64,000 bases of DNA from Petrosia ficiformis (taxonomy: Eukaryota > Porifera > Demospongiae > Haplosclerida > Petrosiidae), in NCBI GenBank assembly GCA_947044365.1, contig OX345648.1, positions 3,414,096-3,478,095 of the forward strand. The letters are read 5' to 3'. Position numbers and translations under genes: made by a program. This document shows positions 52,262 to 64,000 of this stretch, piece after piece (the stretch's first letter is position 1; each line of letters begins with the position of its first letter). The notes below the pieces were generated by a model that searched no databases, was not told where the DNA came from, and saw only the letters and a list, made by a program, of their open reading frames with translations.

Positions 52262-53327
52262 AAGGCAAATTAAATATAGTAATTGGAATTCTTACAGCAT
52301 TAATTCTATAGTTTGAAGTGGCATTAATATTCTGTAGAGTATAAAAAAGAAAATTTTCATTACTAATGATCTAAAATATAATATCAAATTAGCAAAACTC
52401 TAAATAGTAGATACCAGAAATGAGTAGTTTTATGATGCAACCATTAAATACAAACATGTTCACTTATATAAATAGAAAACCACACCCAATCCTAATAATC
52501 GATAACTACTGACTATATAATAATTTTTATGATAATTATAATGATGATGTAATCACGATATGGTTACATGAAGACACTCAAAACTGTCCTCAGGGGTTAA
52601 TATATTATGCGCAAAAAAACTCGTCTTTGATTAGCCACAAACCACAAAAACAAAAATGAGCATGGACATCTTAAGAAAGTTTATATACATGTACATGTAA
52701 TAATAATTATCAATATGTTACACTTGACATTGATCCATAAAAAAAAGTGTTATCAGGAGTAACGTTTATGTGGGCTTCTAGTATCCAGACAAAAAATGTT
52801 TTCTGTTGTATTTTGAATATATTGAGCACATAGAAGGTCAGTCTGTACACAAATTATTGACGCTTATTAAGATATCCACTTATTCTGGTGTTGCACTCTT
52901 TCACATGGAGGAGGAAGGGTCTGGGGACACCAACATACTAAATCAGTCTATTGAAATGCTAATTATAGCAGGCTTGGTAATGCTAAATTAATAATGCTAT
53001 ATAACAGAAATTTTGTATTAGAACTGATTTGGTATACTGGTGTCCTCAGATCATTCCTCCTCTATGTGAAGGGATAGCAACGTCAGACTAGTATTCACTA
53101 TCATTATTGAGGGTTCCATTGTATGTTTGTTCACACAAAATACATTTTGATTGTATAGCATCCTATAACTACCAAAAGGCATAGTACTCATAAAACAGTA
53201 AAACATTCAGAATACCTCTCAACATATGTTTGAGGACAGAGAAAAACATTAAGAATATTTCCTATTTTATTTATAGTCAAAATGAACAGTTTTTATTTTG
53301 TGTTTACCAGTATGTATGATTCTGAGA
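50691..53327. other. Gene-poor stretch with microsatellites and a MITE
   Basis: Contains (CCAT)n-like sequence near 50730-50770, (ATA)n at about 51930-51972 and (AAT)n at about 52201-52259. A MITE lies at about 52872-53092: its arms CTCTTTCACATGGAGGAGGA with TCTGGGGACACCA are repeated inverted at the right end (GGTGTCCTCAGATCATTCC). Poly-Asn and poly-Ile open frames are microsatellite artefacts. No confident gene. Confidence 0.6.
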
Positions 53328-56300
53328 CTATGTTGTATGAGTGAATTGCTTACTTTCATAATTATTTCGCTGGATGTATTTTTTGACCACTTCTTCTTTA
53401 CATAAGTAGTCATCCACATCTCTTGCGAGGTCAGTAAACTCAAGATCTTCCAATACACGAATGATGTTTCTCCACGTTACTTCGGATGTCTCAGATTCGA
53501 TCCACTTCTTCACCACCCTTTCCAACTTACTTCTACTATTTGTAGTATTACCCTCGTACGATAAATCTTGACGGAAGTTGTCATCGATATTTAGTTCTCT
53601 AGCGAAATCGTCCCAGTGAGCTGACTTTTTCTTGAGCAAATTATAAACATCAGATTTCTCAGGTGATTTCTGTAGTATACAAGGGAGGTTGATACCAGTA
53701 GCCCCTGATCTCTTTGGCGGTTTCTTTGGTACCAGAAGAAAATTTCTACTGGTAACATTATATGGTTTCATCGGTATGGGATCCAGAGGAAGGGTTGTAT
53801 TAGTAGTACCTGAATAAATTAATAACTATAATAAGCTAGTTTTATTATGTTATCACTCTCAGAAATTAAATATTTGAGAACTTTAACTATGGGTTCATAA
53901 AATACATCATTGTACATGTTACATAGTACAGAGTGGACCTATACAGTTCATGCTTGTAGTACTGAATGATTGACAGTAGACATTAATTCACTTATGAAAT
54001 AAAATAAACCAAATGTGTTGATAATAATAAAAATGCATGTAATTAAAAGTATGTCAAACATTATACATGTGTTCAGTACAGAAGTTGTACTAAGTTCATA
54101 AATTCAGTACAAAGGTTATACTGAACTTATGAACTTGGTACAACACATGGTAATTAATTCTAGAGCTTCTTACAACTTCTGTGCTGACTCAGAAATTGAA
54201 TCTAGTCTTCGATATTTGGTGTAAATATAATTAGGTAAATTTACATGTATACATATTTATTATTATACTACTGAGAAGACAGCTGAATAGCTATCCAAAC
54301 ATTTGGTTTCATTTTCTGTAAAAAGATTGGTGAATTAAAGAAATAATGTCTACTAATTCATTATTTTTAATTGAAAGTGTTTTAACTTCCTGTTATATAA
54401 TACAATTATAATACTCATTTTATAGTTTATTAGAAAAATATATGTACCTTCCATATTTCCAGGAAACCAGTAGGCCTCATCACGAGTAAGTTTCCTATAA
54501 ACTTGGCTTCTCTCACATTGAATTTGAATCTCACATGTCTGACCAAGTAAAGGAAGTAGATAGTGAGGATCTGAGGAAGATTTACATTTGGACCCTCGAC
54601 ATAAAAACTTGACTTCTCTTGTAATATTAGAAACGGCTATATCCTTAACATCAGTATAGACCGATACATTAGTGGACTGTAGGCTTTCTTCTACCTTCTG
54701 GGAACAGGTCTCCAGAAGATCCTACATGTATTATAAACACATAATTGTTAAACAATAACTACTTTAATAACAAATGAAACACTAGCACTCAATGATATGC
54801 TGTGTGCTCACTATCTCAAGATGATACTAACATTGATGTATCATACAAATGTACAATTATATTATTACCTGTAAATCTTGACAACTTATTTTAATCGGTG
54901 TTAGAGCGAGGGAATTGGGAATATAACGCAACAATTCAACTTGAATTGCAGTAGACAGCTCAGTAAGAGTGATACGATTAATAGGAAGTGCGATATCTCC
55001 AAAATTTAATGTCACTCGATTTCGAAAAATGCCATCACGGAAGTAAAGATGGCATCGAGGTGATTCAGCCATTGTGGTGACAAGACGGGTAAAAAAGCCT
55101 GGTATGACATAACCTGTTCCAAATGTGATGTGTAGTGGAGTAGCTCTAAGATGATATCCAGGAGGAAGAGCTGATGATGGATCACCTGTTGGAAGCACTG
55201 CAGGTACAAAGAACTGTTTTGATAGTCGTTCACCATACTCATCTGTCTGGACTTCAGCTGCTAAGTGAAAACTAACGAGTAGTTGAATCATTTCCTCGGG
55301 ATCAATCCCCTCACATTCTTTCCAAACAGCTACATATAGAGGCTGTACAAGAATGCCCTTTTCACGAAGAAGCTTCCACATATCTTTTTTCTCAAATCGT
55401 TCTTTACCTTGAAGTGTGAGGACCTTTCCAAGGCATTCCACAAACCACTTGGGATTAAGAATGACTTTCTCTTGAAGGCTCTTTATGTGCGAGTAGAATA
55501 AAACTACTCCCAGCTCATGGTAGAACTTGAGGACACCAGAAACATCCTCGGGTAAGATATTACAAGCAACACCAATAGCACACGCCTCCCTCAGAGTGAT
55601 GGTATTTACTGATTCCTCTGTTAACGACTGCAAAACTTTACGAAAGAGAACCCATTTAATTGGAGTTTTGACAACGAGCTTCTTGCTTGTGAAATCGTAA
55701 ATCTCCTTTCGTAAATACTTGAAAGCTTCATCTTCTTCGTCACCCTTTCCTGATGTAGTATTGTCAACAATGACGATATTTTTTAATATTTCTAGAAACT
55801 TTTTGTTTTTATGACTTTTAGAACTGTCTCCTAGACACTTGCCAAGCTTTGTCTCTACTTCACTCTTTTTTGCAGCAGTTGCCAACTTATCTCCTCGAGT
55901 GCCAACAGCAAGAATTCGAGGATACTCCAATAAACCCCCCTTGTCATCATACTTCACAAGATGGCCATGAATATTTGCCATCCACCTCTCCATAAGCTCA
56001 AGTGTTGTCATGTTGACTTCCCCTTCCTCAATCTTCCTACCTTGTTGGTACTGTATAGCCTTCAATCTAGTATTGAAATCTATAGATGCATCAAAGAGGA
56101 GAAGGAACATGGTACGAGAAGTGAGGAATGCTGGCAATACCTCTAGAAACACTGGCTGACCACCACAATCCCAAATATGGAAAAAAGGCTGAGGTTTTAT
56201 GTCCTCAATCTTTACATAACACATCCCACTGACTTGATCCAAGACAGGAGAAAGAATTTTTTCGATCCTCTGCTTTTTTTCTGAATTATCATACTCTTCT

Positions 56301-56710
56301 GAAGCCTCTGATGTAAATGAAGTGACTTGTGAAAAAAGGGTAGAAGCTGGTTTTGGAGCTGAAGAAGTGGTACGATCTTCTGGTTGCTTGTGGACCAATG
56401 GAAATTAACTGAGCTGGTTCTTCTATATCATCCTTTGTGGTCACCCCTCTCCATCTCATGTTACAATCATCTCCTGCCATTGCCCACTCCAAACCCACAG
56501 GTCGCAGTGATGGAACATTGGGTTGTATTGATTGGATGTCAGGTCGTACTGATTGAATATCAGCAACAATGGTGCTGTTTGTTCTTGCATCAAACGGTAA
56601 ATCGAGCAGTCCACGTTTCAGGCTACTCTTCCCAACACCAGCTGATCCAATCAGCATAATACGAGAATAGGCAACAGCTAACTCTCCTTCTGAAAGAGCT
56701 TTTCTATAAG
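53328..56710 (-). CDS. ROCO GTPase (Roc-COR) with C-terminal death domain, 5' end missing
   Basis: Exons 56445-56710, 54869-56386, 54448-54721, 53328-53809, about 846 codons. Roc domain: P-loop GSAGVGKSS, DCGGQ switch II, and VGTRGDKL as the guanine-specificity loop (the usual NKxD/THxD is altered). The COR domain follows (KWVLFRKVLQSL...REACAIGVACNI...FYHELGVVLFY...LNPKWFVECLGKVL). Residues from the last exon form a death domain (HWDDFARELNI...WRNIIRVLEDLEF..LARDVDDYL). Layout resembles MFHAS1/DAPK-like ROCO proteins with death domains that are expanded in sponges; an innate immune or apoptosis signalling role is by analogy. Exon 56445-56710 begins in phase 1, so at least one 5' exon between 56711 and 58739 is missing. 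The join at 56387-56444 needs a 58-bp intron with a poor donor (GTGACC), or else there is a frameshift. Confidence 0.85.
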
Positions 56711-57746
56711 CTGAATAAATGAATTTAAGATACATACAGATGTTTTCACAGATGTTAGAATTGGAATACTGATAATACACCACAGGTTATACCTATAATA
56801 CCATGCTATGCATGTATATAGCAGCTGCACAGTATTAATATTATACTTGTTACTATGTGGCTTATTATGATATGTACTTTATACTAGTCAATATTAAATG
56901 AAGATCAAATCAACTGTGATTTGTAAATACTATATACTAGAAAAAGCGAATCAGCATTGAGGAACATAAAACTGTATTGAGAAACATAAAACTTCATTGA
57001 AACACCTAAAATCAACTGAAAGGTTAAAATAACTTATTACTTTTTACAGTATTCATGTTAAATTAAGTGGTTTTGGCTGACAAATTCAGCTATAAGTCGT
57101 AATACACATTAAAAGTCTTACAGCTAACTGTTATAGACTTTATAACAATTGCTTAGTATAGTAATAGATACACAATGACTTGACAAACACAAGGGTGGTA
57201 GTTAATTAAGTAGGATTGGCTGACACACTAGAAATATTTGAAATGAACGTTTTGACCAAAGGGACTCCTGAAGAAGTCCCTTAGGACAGGATGTTAGTTC
57301 AAGAATCACCACAGTTGGATATATAGCTCTCAACTATTTGCAACCATCACTTCTATCTAGCTAAAAACTGTAATGTACATTAAACGTCTTATAGTTGACT
57401 ATTAAATATATATAAATTATAATTATTATATAATAATAATTAAATTATGTAATATATAATATATATTCCACATTATATATATATATATATATATATATCC
57501 CGATATGGCAAAACATCAAAGTAAACCACAGGTTTATAAATCAGATATAGCACCCTGTGGCCAGATATAAAACCTGCCGTCGACACATACTATATACAAA
57601 AAAACAACACTTACCTTCTCTAAAATGAAGACAGAAAGGTAGGAGAAGCAACAGACATCAACAAAGGTTTTGCTTTTCAGGAAATATACTAAATACAGAT
57701 AATAGCTACATAATTATTATTACATATTATATTATATGTATGTATA

Positions 57747-57838
<92 letters not shown>

Positions 57839-58739
57839 TATATATATATGTATATTATATAGTATGCTAATACGTCCTACATGTATATACAAAATATAGC
57901 ACCTGAGTTTTGTGTCCAAGGATGCCCGAGCTTGCGAGGGCTATATCACATCCAAGGACACAAAACCAGGTTCAGCTCCTTTATGGATAGTCTAACAGTG
58001 GTTTGTGCAAATTGTGCCTTCTGGAATGTTCTTTTGTAAATACCATGCTCATGATGTCGAAATAGCTAAGACATACAACATATAGTATGATGTCACCATC
58101 ATACTATATATATAATTATATATATATATAAATATAAATTATTATTCATAATAATGTTAATAAAATATTATTGTATATATAATACTTCGAAAACTATAAT
58201 TATAATATAATAAATACCTTTTTTCAATATGAAACCAGGTTTAGCTCCTTTATGGATAGTCTAACAGTGGTTTGTGCAAATTGTGCCCCGCCTTCTGGAA
58301 TGTTCTTTTGTAAATACCATGCTCATGATGTTGAAATAGCTAAGACATACAACATGTATACACCATTTGCATTTGTGGAAGTGCTTGAACCAAGGCAGAT
58401 TATAATGATTTTCTTTCTGACCTGAAACGCATTCTTGTGAACAAATTGTAATTATAATTAAGCAGGAATATGTATATGTGTATATATATATTTTACAATT
58501 TGTGGCGTGTAGAAATTTGGCTAAGTTAATATATGCACACAACTTTTTGTGTGTAAATTTTGATCATGTTGATGGGTGACCCCATGCGTCATGTATGTTT
58601 GAATACCTCCTAAACCCAATTTGATAATCACCACTAACCCACCTATAGTCAGATTTTATTGGAAAATTTCACATGATGATTATATAATTAGTATAGTTAT
58701 TATTGAGATGCTATAGGAGAAATGCTAAAGTTAGTTTAT
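56711..58739. other. Repeat-rich spacer upstream of the ROCO gene
   Basis: Should hold the missing first exon(s) and promoter of the ROCO gene, which I could not place. Contents: a truncated CCCGATACGG-family copy (about 57497-57690); a (TA)n tract of about 100 bp (57739-57840); half of a hairpin element (57865-57972, related to 59325-59480); and a direct repeat of about 120 bp (57963-58082 and 58231-58355, sharing CAGCTCCTTTATGGATAGTC). Confidence 0.65.
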
Positions 58740-59181
58740 CTAGTTTGGTAAAAGTTGCTGAAGACTCTGAGACACTTTTCTTCCTTGTGTATGGCATATA
58801 ATCTACATAAAAAAATTATTATTATTATGACGTGTATGTAACACGTATCAGTAATAGACACTAACTTCATTGATAAGGAGTTGATACTGTAAAGGAATCA
58901 CTTCCTCATGAAATAGCACTGAGAAATATTGTGTTAGTATCAGTATCCATTCATCAGATATTAATTCACCAACTGCATATAGTAATTAATATAGTAATTG
59001 TGTATTAAAAAAGGCCAAATATACTTCAGTTAGAATCTAAATTCCACATTATGAAAAACAAAATTTATAATCAAGAAGTTGATGGTGATTTCAAACTAAA
59101 TGAAAACACTCCTTCAAATAATAGAAAGAAGTAGCAAAGGTCATGTGACAAGAACTAGTGAAGATTGTGCAATATATATAT

Positions 59182-59213
<32 letters not shown>

Positions 59214-59487
59214 AGTACAATTATGACATCATCCCTTTGATGTGGCTAGGTCTATATTCTGTATATAGGACCCCACAACAGGTCTATATTTGGAGATGTC
59301 CCCATCATACAATATATTGTATATGGTATGCTAATAGGTCCTATATACTGAATATAGGACCCTTGTTTTGTGTCCTCGGATGTGATATAGCCCTCACAGG
59401 CTCGGGCTATATCACATCCTCGGACACAAAACACAGGTCCTATATTTTGTATATAGGACCTATTAGCATACTATACAATATACATAT

Positions 59488-59539
<52 letters not shown>

Positions 59540-62500
59540 TTTATATAGTGAACTTAAAAAATGTAAATTAAAAGGGTGTTAACCTCAATGAATTATTTGA
59601 CACAATACTTGAGTTAAGGATGGTACAGTTAAATACAACACTTACAAGTGATTGTCTCTTTATTCCTTCCAATATGCTGAAGCAGAGAAATCAAACAACT
59701 GCAAGCATTTTCCACAAGTAATGATTGGTCCTATGAAGGATAAAATTATCATAATTATAGTATGTTATACAATATATAGATGGTCATGGGAAATAAAAGT
59801 ATAGTAGTCACAACATACCTTTGATATTATATTAATCAATAGAAATGCCAGTAGCTGAAGTGATTTCTTATGAGTATTATTAGAATCCCATTCATATACA
59901 ATTCTGAATGGATGAGTGTTTCCATCACAAATAAATACTGCATTCCAAAACTTCAGTGTTTGTAGCTGTACAGTGATATCACTACACATCAGTGATTTGA
60001 GGAGCACAATGAATAATATATCAAAGGGCTATAGGGTATAAACAGTACAGTTTAATAAAGGGAATAGGTTAATTAAGTTGACAATCCAGGGGCTATAAAC
60101 ATTACAATTTAATAAAGGGAATAGGTTAATTGAGTTGACAATCCAGGGCTATAATAGGGGGCTATAAACAGTACAATTTAATAAAGGGAATAGGTTAATT
60201 TAGTTGACAATCTAAGGGCTATAATAGGGGCTATAAACAGTACAATTTAATAAAGCGAATAGGTTAATTAAGTTGACAATCCAGGGGCTATAATAGGGGG
60301 CTAATTGTGTACAAATGGCAAATGGCTAGCATGCTTTTCACACTGTTAAAGTCTGTTTAGTTATGTAAGCTTTTAGTTTCCATAGCAACAATATATTCTT
60401 GACTGAGTACACTTTCAAGCCACCTCTTGAGATGGATTGACTTTATCAAGACTATTGCAATCTAAATTTATCTCAATCCACATTAGGTGTGAACACAAAT
60501 AATCTAAATTGAATCCAGATTATAGTGCCAGTTGTGAAAAGGCCTTAGTAGTCCCTTAGTTGACCTATTTGAAGTACATACATGAATTGTAAGTGTGTTT
60601 ATTTACTTTATTATAATTTTTTATGCACAAAACTTCATTTTTCTAAACAAAGTAGATTGAAACAAATGAAAAAAATACTGAAATGAATAACTTTCCAATT
60701 TCCATTAATTTATAATTAATTATATTATTATAATACATAATCTAGTTTCCAACTAATCAAATATTAATCCTCACATGTATGCAATGAAACACAAGACCTT
60801 ACATTGCTACTTGTATCTTTCCATTGGTTTCCTATCAATAGAGTGATGAACTCAAGAATAGCAGAGAAACATTTTACCTATAGATATGTAAGATATTATA
60901 ACTGATGATAATATACAGGTATTAGGTAAGGAATTGTATGTATTTGTAGCATATCAGTATAATACAGATTGCAAATATAAAACTATAGTTTGTACCCACA
61001 TATCCTCATTTCACTTTGGACACCATCAAGGCTACTGATAAGCAGTAATGTGTTACTAGCTGAAATAGATTCCAAAGACTACATGCCTTTGACAGGTATG
61101 TGGAAACTGGAAAGGTATATAAAACAAACTATTATAATTAAGGTTGTTTGGTCTTAGACATCATAGGGAAACTGTTTTGTTCATCACGTACTGTACATAT
61201 ACTTACTTTAAAACTTCACGTATGCAACTATCAGAATTTTTAAATCATACAATTGCTGCTATAACAAAGTATTTTATTATGGCCCGTAGGGCCATCCCTA
61301 TGATTGCTTTCCCACGGGTTCGATGTATGTTTATATATATATATGTTTGTGTCACCTACGCGAGTATGGGTTGTATACGTAGTTAAGGAAGTTACATCAT
61401 TCCCGGGGGCTCGGTCAATTAATGGGCGTGGCGCGTAAACGAACGCGCGATCAAGCTCTACACACCAGCAGAAAGAAAGCTGTTGAGCTTACGTAGAAAC
61501 TGTAACTAATAGCTAGCTATTCTGCCTGAAATATATTCCTAAAGTTCTACAAGGTCCTTTGAAAGGTCAGGAGAGTAGATAATCAAAATAATAACTATAA
61601 TAAGCTGTTGTCTTTCATGCTTGATAAAGTCAGCCATGATTACTGAATTCTGGACACCACAAAGCAGTCATAAGGATACTTTTATCTTCACTTAAATTTG
61701 TAAAGCAATCATAGGGATGTTTTTTTCTCTATATACACTTGTTTTTATTCTCATAATGTAGCATGAATGAAAGGGAATGCTAATTGTCTAGTATGCCTGT
61801 GTATTATCAACAATGGTTAAGTTAAGCATAAAGGAGGCGACTAAACCAACCCTACATGTTATGAGATTACTGCTGGTGTTCTCCGTAATTTCAATTGAGC
61901 GCTTTCATGGTTGGTGTAGGTGGTGGGAGATCCTTCAAAACCCCCTCCCCCTCTATATGAAACCCTGTATAACATGTTTTATAAACACAAATACACTCTT
62001 TACAAACCTTATTTGAAGATAGAGATGTGTTCATAAAACTAACCATCTTATCCAACAAAGCAAAATTATTATATAGCATATTTGAAACTACAAGGATAGA
62101 AAAACAAACACACATTTATATTATAGTTAGTACTGATAAGGGACAATTACAAAACAATTTGATACACTGTTTTGGTTCTTAATTTCATGCTATACAAAAA
62201 AACAATACAAGAAATAGAATTGTGAATTCACCTCACAAGAGTATAATTTCAGTAAAACACAATATCTTAAAACATTAGAACATTAAGGTGGCGCTCGGGT
62301 AATTAACATATCCATGAGTGACAACTTTTTAAACTTTTTTTTAGTGAAAAAAATCCACTTACAGAAGAACTTCTTGGTTACTTTTGATAGTCTTACTGAC
62401 CTCTAAACACAGAACTGATCTAGTCTTGATAGCGCTCTCAGCTTCACAGCAATTCCATTGCCTTTTCTTTCGGCTAGAGGTAACTTATTTGACAAATCTA

Positions 62501-63769
62501 TGATAGCTACAGACATGAAACTTGTTCTACTCTCATAACCTACCTTAGTCTACACAGCAATGGTCTCTTTTTAAAACACAGCTTCTAGTATCTTTGAAAC
62601 GAGCATTCCACTATGTGAAATGTAAAAAACAAACAGTGGTAGAGGAAAATTCAGACCGTTGCCAAACATTTCAGTCTTTCAACTACTGGTTTTCAAATGT
62701 TCAGAGCAATAGAGCATGTGGATAATTAGAACAAGTTACCTAAAAATATACTGTAGTAGTAATCAGTAATGTACAGCGATTAATGAATATGCTAATTACC
62801 TGAGCACCACCTTAACCTTTCTGCATGTATATGATGAGTAGTGCTGAAACAAATATTCCTTTATTATTTTGGTATTAAAATGCATTTTTTGGCACCTGGT
62901 TATTTGTTTGGTGTTTGTGTATGTGCACATCATGTAATCTTTATGGAAATTAAATGGCAGTAGAAAAGAGTGCTACTAGTATGATTCCTAGGTTTGTACT
63001 TTGTAGATCACAGAATAGACAATAAGAACACAGAGATTGTACTTATAAATATTACTAATATTACAGCAAAATTGAGCTAATTCATTAGAAACAAGTTACC
63101 AATTGGTGGGTAATTTTCACAAGTAAAATTTCCAGCAATGCAGTGTTAAAAAAACTTTTTGTCATATTTATTTTCACACAAGGGCATGGCTCGTGATGAA
63201 ATGAAATTCCAAATTTAACCTTGTTGATACTCACATGGAGAAAGAGTTTTGTTTTTTTGGCAAAAATTTTTATCAAAGCATCCAGGAAGCAATAGTGTTT
63301 AGGGCCATCCCTGTGATTGCTTTCCCACGGGTTCAAACATATATATATATATATATATATATAATTATATTTATGCAAATGCAGGTATTGCATACAGGGG
63401 GCTCGGTCAATTAAAAGAATATGCGCTCAGAGACACTAGTGTTGTAGGCAATGATTGATAGCCACCGCAAAGCAATCATAGGGATATGTCTTCTCAATAT
63501 ATCTTGTTTCTCCTGGTGAAAATTACCCTCTATATACTACCTGTAAACGAGAACCTGAAATTCCAATATTAATGAATACTTGTTTGTTAAGAAAAGGGAA
63601 TATTTAAATACCTGCATTAGGTTCAGTCCTAATGAGGAGTAGTACAGTGCATTCAGTTATTTTTAATTACTCACTTTGAGATTTCATTTGTGAATGTTCC
63701 AATACTTTGCACAAAACCTTCAAACCTTGAGTCATCACGAAACTACTTGAATCACTATCAATATTAGTA
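58740..63769 (-). CDS. ARM/HEAT-like helical-repeat protein, 3' part
   Basis: Minus-strand exons with consistent splice sites: 63675-63769, 63612-63628 (17-bp microexon), 62008-62087, 60996-61078, 60803-60877, 59819-60028, 59646-59730, 58866-58972 and 58740-58802 (stop). The last five join in phase. The product is leucine-rich and helical: FMNTSLSSNK, CFSAILEFITLLIGNQW, LFIVLLKSLMCSDITVQLQTL, LLVENACSCLISLLQHIGR, WILILTQYFSVLF and a C-terminus QGRKVSQSLQQLLPN. This pattern fits ARM repeats. It could be the C-terminus of a large centrosomal-type protein such as rotatin, but I cannot confirm that. Phases between 63612 and 60877 do not all close, so one or two exons are missing there (a candidate, TALLEILLVKITHQL, lies near 63110-63160). 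The gene extends past the right edge; the remainder of 63770-64000 shows only a possible GIPSLLVETVLK exon at about 63855-63893. Repeats fill the introns. Confidence 0.62.
59325..59480. repeat. Near-perfect hairpin, about 150 bp
   Basis: Arms run ATGCTAATAGGTCCTATATA, then GTTTTGTGTCCTCGGATGTG and ATATAGCCC, and return as the reverse complement, with a tip TCACAGGCTCG. Half of the same element occurs at 57865-57972. The open frame through it has no support. Lies in an ARM-gene intron. Confidence 0.85.
60027..60305. repeat. Tandem repeat, four units of about 60-70 bp
   Basis: Units contain GGGCTATAAACAGTACAATT, AATAAAGGGAATAGGTTAAT and AGTTGACAATCCAG. The array begins one base upstream of exon 59819-60028, so the first unit supplies the acceptor (CCCTATAG). 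The array probably grew from the exon-intron boundary. Confidence 0.85.
61275..61680 (+). mobile_element. ATCATAGGGA-family MITE, copy 3
   Basis: Left end GGGCCATCCCTATGATTGCT; right end ACACCACAAAGCAGTCATAA with AGGATAC after it. Inside are AGGAAGTTACATCATTCCCG, GGGGCTCGGTCAATTAATGG and a CpG-rich patch GTAAACGAACGCGCGATC, unusual in this AT-rich window and suggesting a fairly young copy. The short relative at about 63295-63490 keeps both ends and the GGGGGCTCGGTCAATTAA core. Confidence 0.7.
62283..62815. mobile_element. TTAA-flanked MITE
   Basis: TTAA at 62283-62286 and 62812-62815 flank an element of 525 bp whose ends are GGTGGCGCTCGGGTAATTA and TAATTACCTGAGCACCACC, an imperfect inverted repeat. 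TTAA duplications are typical of Kolobok and piggyBac elements, but these ends do not match the AGGGTAACTG ends of the Kolobok copies here. No coding sequence inside. Lies in an ARM-gene intron. Confidence 0.8.
63295..63490 (+). mobile_element. ATCATAGGGA-family MITE, short copy 4
   Basis: Left end AGGGCCATCCCTGTGATTGC, core GGGGGCTCGGTCAATTAAAA, right end CAAAGCAATCATAGGGATAT. Only about 195 bp, so internal sequence is deleted relative to copy 3. The frame [17 protein letters not shown] through its (TA)n tract is not a gene. Confidence 0.7.
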
Positions 63770-64000
63770 CTGTAATTATTCAGAAATAAAAGTAAAATCA
63801 ATACAAAGGGAAGTCATTCATGTTCATCTTGACCTCACAAACATGTCTATAACTTTAGCACTGTTTCAACAAGCAGAGAGGGAATGCCTAAATTAATATC
63901 AACTCAGCACTGTGGAAATGTTGTTGTTTAGAAAATTTGAGTTGTAATCACAACAACAAATTTCAAATGATTTGTGTCTTATGTGTAGTTTAGCTCACTT

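Noticed and set aside
52032..52316. Poly-Ile and poly-Asn ORFs
   Set aside because: Products of the AAT microsatellite in opposite frames.
56289..56783. MVYYQYSNSN as true start of the ROCO protein
   Set aside because: The frame reads through a good acceptor (TTTATTCAG) at 56711 and has no ROCO-like sequence before it.
58740..63769. Definite naming of the ARM gene as rotatin
   Set aside because: General helical-repeat resemblance only; no diagnostic motif visible without a search.

Overview
The window is nuclear DNA from an animal. It is AT-rich, all protein genes are split by spliceosomal introns with clean GT-AG junctions, and it is full of microsatellites, MITEs and foldback repeats. The gene content (DM9-repeat lectin-like protein, ROCO GTPase with death domain, PRAS40-like mTORC1 substrate, counting-factor-D-like cysteine protease, Kolobok transposons) fits an early-branching metazoan, most likely a demosponge. 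That identification is inference; no species is claimed.

All recognisable host genes lie on the minus strand. From left to right: the first two exons of a 3-ketoacyl-CoA thiolase (1242-3109); an 11-exon PRAS40/AKT1S1-like gene (3414-14348); only 168 bp upstream of it, the stop codon of a 10-exon papain-family protease gene covering 14517-41199; a 5-exon type II membrane protein joining a Rossmann epimerase-like domain to a sugar-transferase-like domain (42778-46181); a DM9-repeat gene (47085-49038); a decayed plus-strand alpha/beta-hydrolase relic (about 50213-50690); a ROCO-COR-death-domain gene (53328 to at least 56710); and the 3' part of an ARM/HEAT-like gene (58740 to beyond the right edge). 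I rebuilt the exons from splice signals. Reading phase closes across every junction for the protease, PRAS40, epimerase, DM9 and transposase genes.

The most striking content is a pair of Kolobok-type DNA transposons with TTAA target duplications. They sit in opposite orientation in two introns of the protease gene. The left copy (17772-22240) looks complete: 256-bp terminal inverted repeats, an intact ten-exon THAP-domain transposase of 793 residues, and a convergent second gene whose product is a clear relative of the cysteine-rich C-terminal 'ballast' domain of the P2X7 receptor. The right copy (36220-39410) has lost about 1.28 kb of the transposase core, but a compensating one-base insertion puts the ends back in frame. 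It therefore still encodes a predicted 451-residue THAP protein resembling a KP-type repressor, next to an intact P2X7-like gene. Identical promoter-like sequence in each terminal repeat apparently drives both genes.

Introns and spacers hold several repeat families: a foldback family ending in CCCGATACGG (five copies), a MITE family ending in ATCATAGGGAT-like sequence, a TTAA-flanked MITE, long hairpins with GC-rich tips, a tRNA-derived sequence, and minisatellites including a 22-bp CCAAT-box repeat.
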